From NCBI GenBank assembly GCA_002336845.1, contig DDEX01000119.1:160-14763 (forward strand): a DNA stretch of 14,604 bases, written 5' to 3'. Within the stretch, counting starts at the first letter, position 1; the number at the start of each line of letters is the position of its first letter. Source of the stretch: Rhodobacteraceae bacterium UBA1943 (GTDB lineage Bacteria; Pseudomonadota; Alphaproteobacteria; Rhodobacterales; Rhodobacteraceae). A program made the position numbers and the translations under genes. The notes under the pieces were generated by a model that was not told where the DNA came from, did not search any database, and was given only the letters and a program-made list of their open reading frames with translations. Below are positions 6,505 through 12,438 of the stretch, one piece after another.

Positions 6505-8109
6505 TTACTTGGTCACGGTCCAATAAGCGGCTGCGTCGGTCGCGCCGCCGGTGTAGAATCCGTTCAGGTTGGCGCGCAGGCCCGTCTGATAACCGATCTG
6601 GAACATGACGATGAAGGGCGAGGTTTCGCGGTGCGTCTTCTGCATCTCTTCATACATCGCCTTGCGCTTGGCCGCGTCGCCCTCCTGCACGGCGGCATCG
6701 ACGGCGGCGTTCAGCGGACCGGGGTCATAGGCGTTACGCCAGGCAAGGGTACCGACCTTCGCCTCGTCTGTATTGTCGTTGTTCCAGGCGAAAGACCCGG
6801 CGTTGGTTTGCGGGTCGGGGTAATCCGGGCCCCAGCTTTGCAGGGTGCCGTCATGCTGGCGCGCGCGATACCGCTTGAGCTGTTCGGCCCCGTCGCCGAT
6901 GTTCAGTTCCACCTTGATGCCAACCTGGCCGAAGGTGTTCTGGATCGACTGCGCCATCTCCATCCGGTCCGAGGCGTTGCGCACATCGAGTGTGATGGTC
7001 GGGTCCTTGATGCCGCTTTCCGCCAGCAGGCCCTTGGCCTTTTCCACGTCCAGCTTGTAGGGCAGGTCTTCCAGGGCGCCCAGATAGCCCTTGGGCAGGA
7101 AGGCCTGATGCGGCACCATTGCGCCTTTCAGGATGGTGTCGGCCATGCCCTGATAGTCGATGGACCAGCGCATGGCATCCAGGAACTTCTGGTTCTTGTA
7201 GTTCTCGTTCTTCTGGTTGAACGACAGATAGAAGATCTGGCCGCCCACGTCCTGCTGAATCTTCACATCGGCATTGCCGGTCATGCCTTCCACATCAACC
7301 GGGGTCAGCTCGCGTGAGATGTCGATATCGCCCTTTTCCAGCATCAGCCGTTCGGTCGCGGCCTCTGGCACATGGCGCATCAGCACCTTGGACAGGCCCG
7401 GCTTGAACACCGCTGCATTGGCGTTGGCTTCCAGCAGATAGCCTTCCTTGGGCTTGTAGCTTTTCAGCACATAAGACCCCGTGCCCGCCGAGGCGGTGCC
7501 GGTAGCAAGATAGGCATAGCCCATGTCGCCGTCGGTCGCGTTTTCTTCCAACAGCTTCTTGTCAACGATCGAGGCCACGCCTGCGGTCAGGCAGTTGTAA
7601 AGGAAGGTCGGCGCGTATTTCTTGTCGGTCTTCAGCGTCAGCGTATCACCCGAGGCATTGACCATCTGATCGACGTTGTCCTTGGTCCAGCCGAACTGGT
7701 TCAGGATGAAGGCCGGGGTCTTGTCCAGCTTGACCACGCGTTGCAGCGAATAGGCCGCGTCCTCGGCCGTCACCGGATTGCCCGAGGCGAACATCAGGCC
7801 CGATTTCATCTTGAACGTATAGGTCAGCCCGTCTTCCGACACCGACCAGCTTTCGGCCAGACCGGGCACAAGCTCACCCGGTTTGGTCGGGTCCAGCTCG
7901 ATCAGGCCGTTGTAAAGGTTGTTCACTACATCAAGGCCCGAGAACTCATAGGCTTCTGCCGGGTCCAGCGAAACAATGTCATCGATTGCATCGGCGATGA
8001 CCAAAGTATCGGCAGGCGTTTCGGCCATAAGCGCGGTCGGGGCCACACCCAGCAGCAAGGCGGCCATCGCAGCAGCGCCAACCCGGCGCAGGGCAGGTTC
8101 AAAGCTCAT
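6505..8109 (-). CDS. Periplasmic substrate-binding protein, family 5 (DppA/OppA-like)
   Basis: This 534-residue protein captures the substrate in the periplasm for the importer encoded downstream. It has a Sec-type signal peptide: RR at 8-9, a hydrophobic core (GAAAMAALLLGVAPTALMA) and a likely cleavage after A29 (ALMA before ETPADT). No lipobox cysteine is present. The mature chain starts with TLVIADAIDDIVSLDPAEAY, followed by LVPGLAESWSVSEDGLTYTFKMKSG (one continuous family-5 motif region at about 83-107) and SGNPVTAEDAAYSLQRVV, all typical of this family. Length is normal. Family 5 members bind di- and oligopeptides, but also nickel, haem, opines and some glycosides. The peptide assignment therefore leans on the neighbouring M19 dipeptidase. 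The ATG at 8109 has a good ribosome site, GGGAG, six bases upstream. It is the first gene of the minus-strand operon and is followed by a strong hairpin. Confidence 0.92.
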   Translation of the reverse strand: MSFEPALRRVGAAAMAALLLGVAPTALMAETPADTLVIADAIDDIVSLDPAEAYEFSGLDVVNNLYNGLIELDPTKPGELVPGLAESWSVSEDGLTYTFKMKSGLMFASGNPVTAEDAAYSLQRVVKLDKTPAFILNQFGWTKDNVDQMVNASGDTLTLKTDKKYAPTFLYNCLTAGVASIVDKKLLEENATDGDMGYAYLATGTASAGTGSYVLKSYKPKEGYLLEANANAAVFKPGLSKVLMRHVPEAATERLMLEKGDIDISRELTPVDVEGMTGNADVKIQQDVGGQIFYLSFNQKNENYKNQKFLDAMRWSIDYQGMADTILKGAMVPHQAFLPKGYLGALEDLPYKLDVEKAKGLLAESGIKDPTITLDVRNASDRMEMAQSIQNTFGQVGIKVELNIGDGAEQLKRYRARQHDGTLQSWGPDYPDPQTNAGSFAWNNDNTDEAKVGTLAWRNAYDPGPLNAAVDAAVQEGDAAKRKAMYEEMQKTHRETSPFIVMFQIGYQTGLRANLNGFYTGGATDAAAYWTVTK

Positions 8110-8142
8110 GTCTAACTCCCTGTTTTTATGTTGTTACGAAGA

Positions 8143-8160
8143 TGTGAGGACAGACTCACA
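8143..8160 (-). promoter_or_regulatory. Inverted repeat in the leader of the peptide importer operon
   Basis: TGTGAG (8143-8148) and CTCACA (8155-8160) are perfect inverted halves separated by six bases, 33 bases upstream of the binding-protein ATG. The element could be a dyad operator for an unidentified regulator or a small stem-loop at the 5' end of the transcript. It looks superficially like a CRP site, but the TGTGA and TCACA halves are eight bases apart rather than six. Confidence 0.45.
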
Positions 8161-8172
8161 CGTTCTTGACCG

Positions 8173-8201
8173 ATTGGGCAGCTTTCGTATCGGCTTGTCA
8201 A
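8173..8201 (-). promoter_or_regulatory. Candidate promoter of the peptide importer operon
   Basis: The minus strand carries a perfect TTGACA (8201-8196), then 17 bases, then CCCAAT (8178-8173), which matches only the last three positions of the -10 consensus. A strong -35 with a loose -10 is common in alphaproteobacterial promoters. Transcription would start near 8166, placing the dyad at 8143-8160 at the very beginning of the leader of about 57 bases. Confidence 0.38.
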
Positions 8202-8268
8202 CAGGGGCGCGGCACTGGAGGTTTGTCTTCGGGGGTGCGAAGATGGTTTTGACCAGAAGGGGACAGGA

Positions 8269-8766
8269 ATGACCGCGACGCCGTTGATCCGCCGGGCAAT
8301 ACGCGCCGATGTGCCTGCGATCCAGGCGCTGTTGCAGGAGCAGGCCGACCATCATGGCGAGAGCCTGCAAGCCGGGCCAGAGGCCTTGGAGCGATATGGC
8401 TTTGCCGAATACGCGCTGTTTCGTTGCCTGATCGCCGAGCGGGGGGCCGAGGTGCTGGGCTTTGCGCTCTATTACCCCGATTTCTCGACCCTGCGCGGCC
8501 GGCCCGGCATCATGTTGCAGGACATTTTCGTCAGGCCCGCGGCGCGTGGTCTGGGCCTTGGTCGAGCATTGCTTGCCGAAGTGGTCGCCGATGCGCGCGA
8601 CTGGGAGGCAGCATTCCTGACGCTGATGCTGGATCGGCACAACGGCCCGGCGCGGGCCTTTTACGCCCGTCACGGATTTGCCCCGCGGGGTGATTATGAC
8701 CTGTTGATCCTGGAGGGGCAGGGGCTGGCCGACCTTATGGCTCAGGGTGCCGCGCCTGCGACGTAA
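8269..8766 (+). CDS. GNAT-family N-acetyltransferase, diamine/polyamine acetyltransferase (SSAT)-like
   Basis: This 165-residue enzyme transfers acetyl from acetyl-CoA to an amino group. The acetyl-CoA binding motif A is clear: LQDIFVRPAARGLGLGRALL (83-102), with the R-G-x-G-x-G pyrophosphate loop at 93-98. Motif B contains LDRHNGPARAFYARHGF (121-137) with Y132 in the usual general-acid position. GFALYYPDFSTLRGRPGIML (64-83) ahead of motif A resembles the spermidine/spermine acetyltransferase group, whose members have a similar G-x-A-x-Y-x-x-x-S-T-x-x-G-R-P-G stretch. Polyamines or a related amine are therefore a reasonable but unproven substrate. The ATG at 8269 is preceded by AAGGGG at good spacing. 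The gene diverges from the peptide importer and ends 30 bases before the convergent SorC gene, with no terminator-like hairpin between them. Confidence 0.85.
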   Translation: MTATPLIRRAIRADVPAIQALLQEQADHHGESLQAGPEALERYGFAEYALFRCLIAERGAEVLGFALYYPDFSTLRGRPGIMLQDIFVRPAARGLGLGRALLAEVVADARDWEAAFLTLMLDRHNGPARAFYARHGFAPRGDYDLLILEGQGLADLMAQGAAPAT

Positions 8767-8796
8767 GCGGCCCGTCCCCTCAAGCCTGCGCGATAC

Positions 8797-9780
8797 TCAC
8801 CCCTGCTGCGACAGGGCAATCGCCGTATCGCCGTCGATAATCAGGCCACGCGCCACGCCGCTTGCCAGAAACCCGCGCGCCGCATCAAGTTTCGACCGGC
8901 CCGCCACCAGCGCCACCGTGCAGGTCTTGCGCAGATCGTCAAAGCCCAGCGCGATGGTTCGCCGGTTCAGCGGGTGCGCCACGGCCTGACCTTTCGCATC
9001 GAAGAACAACCCGTTGGTATCGCCCACTGCGCCCAGTTCGCGCAGTTCGGCAAGCTCGGTCGCACTGATCATGCCTTGCGCGCGCAGCAGGGATTCCTCG
9101 CGCAACTCGCCCACCGAAATATAGGCCACCGTCGTGGAGCGGGCCAGCGTCAGCGCCTGTTGTACCGATTGCTGGCTTAACAGAATGTCGCGCACCTCTG
9201 GCGTGTCGGCGATGAAGGGCACGGGCAGGAAGAACCCTTCGGCCCCGGTGGTGCGGGCAAAGGCATGGACCACCTCGAACGGGTTGAAGGCAAGGTTCGA
9301 GGTCAGCGAGCCCATCAGGCTGATGAACCGGGCCCCGGGCGCCGAAACGCCTGCCAATTGCCGTGTCATCTGCTCCAGCGTCCGGCCCCAGCCGGTGCCG
9401 ACGATGGCATGGGGCGTTTCGGCCAGATGACGGCGCAGATGGCTGCCTGCCGCGGCCCCAACCGCGCGAAAGGCAAAGGGGGCCAGAATGGCCGCGCTTT
9501 CTGCCACATCGATGTCATGGCCAAGCGCGGGGGTGCAAATGCAGAACTCAAGGCCGTAATGCTGGCGAATCGCTTCTTCCACCGGCAGCAGCCCGACGTT
9601 CGCGGGGTTGATCGAAATGCTGACCAGCCCCGTATCGCGGGCGTCGGACAGCAGCTTGTTGACCCTGGCCCGCGTCAGACCCAGCCGTTTTGCCGTCGCC
9701 TCCTGGTTCAGGCCACCGACGTGGTAGAGCCAGGCCGCCCGCGCCATAAGAATCTGATCTTCCTGATTTTCTCCGGCCAT
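8797..9780 (-). CDS. SorC-family transcriptional regulator (sugar-binding domain)
   Basis: This 327-residue regulator has an N-terminal helix-turn-helix at about 24-46 (LNQEATAKRLGLTRARVNKLL), introduced by the family phrase ARAAWLYHVGGL. From about 66 it continues as the SorC effector-binding domain, which resembles glucosamine-6-phosphate deaminase. Visible landmarks are VGTGWGRTLEQM (127-138), AYISVGEL (219-226), the GDTNGLFFDAKGQ stretch (253-265), and a C-terminal VAGRSKLDAARGFLASG. Known SorC proteins sense phosphorylated sugars or polyols and act as activators or repressors. The ATG at 9780 has GAGG six bases upstream. The gene is divergent from a CUT2-type ABC importer, and the shared region holds a set of palindromes, so the importer and dehydrogenase operon is its likely target. 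The effector is unknown but is presumably the imported compound or a phosphorylated derivative. Confidence 0.9.
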   Translation of the reverse strand: MAGENQEDQILMARAAWLYHVGGLNQEATAKRLGLTRARVNKLLSDARDTGLVSISINPANVGLLPVEEAIRQHYGLEFCICTPALGHDIDVAESAAILAPFAFRAVGAAAGSHLRRHLAETPHAIVGTGWGRTLEQMTRQLAGVSAPGARFISLMGSLTSNLAFNPFEVVHAFARTTGAEGFFLPVPFIADTPEVRDILLSQQSVQQALTLARSTTVAYISVGELREESLLRAQGMISATELAELRELGAVGDTNGLFFDAKGQAVAHPLNRRTIALGFDDLRKTCTVALVAGRSKLDAARGFLASGVARGLIIDGDTAIALSQQG

Positions 9781-9806
9781 GACTCACCTCACCCTTTCTG
9801 GGGTTA

Positions 9807-9850
9807 TTTGTCCAGTGTTTGACAAATGTCATATTGCTTGACAATTGTCA
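9807..9850. promoter_or_regulatory. Operator array in the SorC/importer divergent region
   Basis: Two 12-bp palindromes, TGACAAATGTCA (9820-9831) and the perfect TGACAATTGTCA (9839-9850), lie on the same helix face with centres 19 bp apart. Both are preceded by T, so the sites share TTGACA-A/T-TGTCA. A third partial copy, ATTTGTC (9806-9812), is in register 18-19 bp further left and also forms TTTGTC...GACAAA with the next half-site. SorC proteins are oligomeric and commonly bind such repeated dyads. Being between the divergent regulator and importer genes, these are the best operator candidates in the window. They overlap possible -35 elements. Confidence 0.75.
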
Positions 9851-9866
9851 TGACTCGCCGCAGCCT
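9838..9866 (+). promoter_or_regulatory. Candidate promoter of the sugar-type importer operon
   Basis: TTGACA at 9838-9843, part of the second palindrome, would serve as a -35 box. A box 17 bases downstream (CAGCCT, 9861-9866) is a poor -10, which would fit a promoter that needs an activator. TTGACA at 9819-9824 is an alternative -35 with CAATTG 17 bases downstream. The overlap with the palindromes means regulator binding would directly affect RNA polymerase access. No -10 element is convincing, so this is tentative. Confidence 0.28.
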
Positions 9867-9899
9867 AAACAGGTCGGCAGAGGACCGGCACGGGATATC

Positions 9900-9914
9900 G
9901 CCAGTTCAACTGGC
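9900..9914. promoter_or_regulatory. 15-bp palindrome just before the ribosome binding site of the sugar-type binding protein
   Basis: GCCAGTTCAACTGGC is a perfect 7+1+7 inverted repeat ending three bases before the AGGGAGGA ribosome site of the gene at 9932. With a one-base centre it cannot fold as a full hairpin, so it looks more like a DNA operator for a dimeric regulator. Its sequence differs from the TGACA/TGTCA sites upstream, which suggests a different protein, such as a LacI- or GntR-type regulator not encoded here. Confidence 0.45.
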
Positions 9915-9931
9915 TCAGGGAGGAATTGCAG

Positions 9932-10873
9932 ATGAAAAACCGGTTTGCCGGAATGGTGGCGGCTTGCTCATTGCTGGCCTTGTCGGCGGGGGCGGCCAAT
10001 GCGCTGGAGCTGGCCTGGGTTCACGCCAATGCGGCGGCTCAATCCGAGGCGCGGGTGAAGGCGGGCTTTGACGCCTGGCTTGCCGAAACGGGCAAGACCG
10101 ACTGGAATGTCAGCCTGCTTGACAGCGGTGGTTCGGGCGAGGCGACGGCCTCGAACATCCAGGACGCGGCCAGCCGGGGCGTCGATGCCATCGTGATCAC
10201 CATGGCCGACCTGCGCGCCAGCCGGGCAGCCCTTGATGCGGCCAAGGCCGCGAACATCCCGGTTTTCGCCGTGGACTCGGGCTATACCGACGGCGTTCTG
10301 GTCGATGTGACGACGAACAACTGGAAGATGTCGGCGGATGTGTCGGTCTATCTGCTGGATCAGTTGGGCGGCAAGGGCAACCTGATCTTCCTGCGCATGG
10401 CCGAACACCACGGCACCCGCAAGCGCGGCGATGTGATGGAGACCGTGCTGAAGGAATACCCCGATGTGAAGGTTCTGGCCGAGCACAACATCGACTATAC
10501 CGCCTTCTTTGAAGACACCAACAAGACGATGGAAGATTATGTTGCCCGTTTCGGCAATGAAATCAACGCCGTCTGGGCGCCGTGGGACGAACCGGCACAG
10601 GCCGCCGTCAACGTGCTGAACGCCGCTGGTCTGAAGGACGTCAAGGTCATCGGCATCGACGGCCATCCGCAGGCCGTGGCCGAGGTTTGCAAGCCCGACA
10701 GCCAGATGATCGCGACCGTCAGCCAGCCCTTTGAGAAGATGGGCGCGCAGGTCGGCGAGTGGATTCAGGAAATCGTCGTGGACAAGAAGAACCCCGACGA
10801 CGTTCTGCCCTCGAAGACCGTCTATCTGGATGCGCCGCTGGTCACCAAGAAGAACTGCAAGGACTTCATGTGA
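9932..10873 (+). CDS. Periplasmic sugar-type substrate-binding protein (RbsB-like, CUT2 family)
   Basis: This 313-residue protein delivers a small polar ligand to the importer encoded next. A Sec signal peptide is clear (MKNRFAGMVAACSLLALSAG, then AANA before LELAWVH, cleavage after A24), with no lipobox. The mature protein follows the type I periplasmic fold: SEARVKAGFDAWL (38-50), AASRGVDAIVIT (79-90), IPVFAVDSGY (109-118), a GGKGNLIFLR hinge region, and NAVWAPWDEPAQAAVNVLNAAG (one region, 212-233) followed by VKVIGIDGHPQAV (237-249). The latter corresponds to the GxDG binding loop of ribose- and galactose-binding proteins. Two cysteines, C253 and C309, could form a disulfide in the periplasm. 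The ATG at 9932 has GGGAGGA at good spacing; an in-frame TTG two codons earlier is less likely. A strong hairpin follows the stop codon. The ligand is unknown. Confidence 0.92.
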   Translation: MKNRFAGMVAACSLLALSAGAANALELAWVHANAAAQSEARVKAGFDAWLAETGKTDWNVSLLDSGGSGEATASNIQDAASRGVDAIVITMADLRASRAALDAAKAANIPVFAVDSGYTDGVLVDVTTNNWKMSADVSVYLLDQLGGKGNLIFLRMAEHHGTRKRGDVMETVLKEYPDVKVLAEHNIDYTAFFEDTNKTMEDYVARFGNEINAVWAPWDEPAQAAVNVLNAAGLKDVKVIGIDGHPQAVAEVCKPDSQMIATVSQPFEKMGAQVGEWIQEIVVDKKNPDDVLPSKTVYLDAPLVTKKNCKDFM

Positions 10874-10880
10874 TCCATCT

Positions 10881-10905
10881 GCCGGGGTGGCTTGTCCGCC
10901 CCGGC
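10881..10905 (+). promoter_or_regulatory. Intercistronic stem-loop after the sugar-type binding protein gene
   Basis: GCCGGGGTGG (10881-10890) pairs with CCGCCCCGGC (10896-10905) through ten pairs including one T-G wobble, around the loop CTTGT. It starts seven bases after the TGA of the binding-protein gene and ends 14 bases before the AAGGGG ribosome site of the ATPase gene. There is no T-tract behind it. As with the similar element at 6473-6498, the probable role is protection of the upstream mRNA, or partial termination, giving excess binding protein. Confidence 0.7.
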
Positions 10906-10932
10906 CCCGCCTGCGGCCACAAGGGGTAGCGC

Positions 10933-12438
10933 ATGGAAATCCTGCTTTCCGACATCACGATGCAATTCCCCGGCACCCGCGCGCTGGACGGGGTGACGGC
11001 GGGCTTTCGCACCGATGAGGTGCATGGCCTGATCGGTGAAAATGGCGCGGGCAAATCCACGCTGGTGAACATTCTGGGGGGCAGCCTGCAACCCAGCGCC
11101 GGGTCGGTGCAGATAGACGGTCGGCCGGTGCGCCTGACGTCTCCGCATGATGCCCTGATGCAGGGCATTGCCCATGTCAGCCAAGAGGGCAGTCTGGTTC
11201 CAGGTCTGACCGGGGCCGAGAACATCCTTCTGGGGGCCGAGCCAAAGCGGGCGGGTGCTGTGATCCGCACCGGGGCGCTGCGGGCCGAGGCGGCGGCGCT
11301 GGTCGCCAGATGGTTCCCGCAGGTCAGGATCGACCTGGGTCGCATGGTGGGTGAGCTGCCGATGGCCGACCGCAAGGTGATTGAAATCGTCCGTGCCCTA
11401 CGCGGCGCTGCCCGGATCGTCATTCTGGATGAGCCGACCGCCACGCTGCCCGCACGGGAAAAGGAACAGCTTTGGGGCATCATCCGCCGCCTGCCGCAAC
11501 AGGGCGTGGGCGTGGTGCTGATCAGCCATTTCCTTTCTGAAATCAAGGTGCTGTCCGACCGCATCACTGTTCTGCGCGATGGTCGCCACATCCGCACCGA
11601 CCGGGCGGACGCGATGACCGAGCATGATCTGGTGGACATGATGCTGCGCCGGTCGGGCGGGGCAAATCTGCGCGGAGAGGCGATTGCGGCCAATACGGGC
11701 GAGGTGGTGCTGGATCTGACCGATTGGCAGGTTGGCGCGGTGAGTGTTCCGAACTTCCGCCTGCACGCGGGCGAGATTGTCGGATTGATCGGGCTGACCG
11801 GGGCGGGGCATTTCGGCTTTGCCCGGTCGCTGCATAACCCGGCGGGCGCGCGCTGCGCCAGGATGGTGGTTGCCGGAAAAACGGTGCAGCCCGGCCCGGT
11901 TTCGCAAATGCAGGCGGCTGGCATCGCCCTGGTGCCCGATCATCGCATGGAATACGCCCTGATCGGCGACTGGAACCTGCGCGAAAACTTGGCCATGGTT
12001 CACCCCGGCCATGGTGCGATTGGCGCGGGCGTGCTGTCGATCCGCCGGGAAGAAGCCGAGGCGGGCCGCGTCATGCGTCTGTTGAACGTCAAGGCGCATG
12101 GGTCGGGTCAGCTTCTGAAAACCCTGTCGGGCGGCAACAAGCAGAAAATCTCCATCGGCAAATGGCTTTATGGGGCCCAGAGCCGATACCGCGTGATGAT
12201 CTTCATCGAGCCGACCGAGGGTGTCGATATCGGCGCCAAGGCGGAAATCTATGCTGAGATGCGCCGTCTGGCGGCATCGGGCGTAGGGATCATCATCGCC
12301 TCGTCCGATCTTCTGGAAATCGAATCCGTGGCGCATCGCGTCATCCCCTTTGCCAATCAGCGACCTGGCCCCGAGCTTGCCCAAGGTGAGTTTTCGGAAA
12401 GCGCCTTCATCGCCGCCATTTCAGGAACCGCAGCATGA
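10933..12438 (+). CDS. Sugar-type ABC transporter ATP-binding protein, double NBD (RbsA-like)
   Basis: This 501-residue protein contains two fused ATPase domains, as usual for CUT2 importers. The first has an intact Walker A, GENGAGKST (35-43, K41), Walker B IVILDEPT (162-169) and switch histidine H199 in ISHF, but a degenerate signature (LPMADRKVIEI, 142-152). The second has a lysine-free Walker A remnant, GLTGAGHFG (287-295), an intact signature LSGGNKQKISIGKWL (398-412), and Walker B VMIFIEPTEGVDIGAK (421-436), in which I425 replaces the expected aspartate. The first Walker A and second signature can therefore build one competent ATP site, while the other site looks dead. This is normal in outline for RbsA, but the Walker B change goes further. 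The ATG at 10933 has AAGGGG seven bases upstream. The stop overlaps the permease start as ATGA. Confidence 0.93.
   Translation: MEILLSDITMQFPGTRALDGVTAGFRTDEVHGLIGENGAGKSTLVNILGGSLQPSAGSVQIDGRPVRLTSPHDALMQGIAHVSQEGSLVPGLTGAENILLGAEPKRAGAVIRTGALRAEAAALVARWFPQVRIDLGRMVGELPMADRKVIEIVRALRGAARIVILDEPTATLPAREKEQLWGIIRRLPQQGVGVVLISHFLSEIKVLSDRITVLRDGRHIRTDRADAMTEHDLVDMMLRRSGGANLRGEAIAANTGEVVLDLTDWQVGAVSVPNFRLHAGEIVGLIGLTGAGHFGFARSLHNPAGARCARMVVAGKTVQPGPVSQMQAAGIALVPDHRMEYALIGDWNLRENLAMVHPGHGAIGAGVLSIRREEAEAGRVMRLLNVKAHGSGQLLKTLSGGNKQKISIGKWLYGAQSRYRVMIFIEPTEGVDIGAKAEIYAEMRRLAASGVGIIIASSDLLEIESVAHRVIPFANQRPGPELAQGEFSESAFIAAISGTAA

Noticed and set aside
8143..8160. CRP/FNR-like site in the peptide importer leader
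   Set aside because: The halves TGTGA and TCACA are separated by eight bases; CRP sites need six. The dyad is kept as an unassigned inverted repeat only.
8134..8673. 179-codon minus-strand frame spanning the divergent region and most of the acetyltransferase gene
   Set aside because: The plus strand carries a complete GNAT domain with start and ribosome site. The opposite frame has no recognisable features.
8767..8796. Bidirectional terminator between the convergent acetyltransferase and SorC genes
   Set aside because: The 30-base gap has no inverted repeat of useful length and no T-rich tail on either strand.
10866..11924. Long open frame on the minus strand opposite the double ATPase gene
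   Set aside because: Its translation is low-complexity and rich in Arg, Ser and Pro with no recognisable fold, and it lies antisense to a clear ATPase. It is an artefact of GC-rich codon use.
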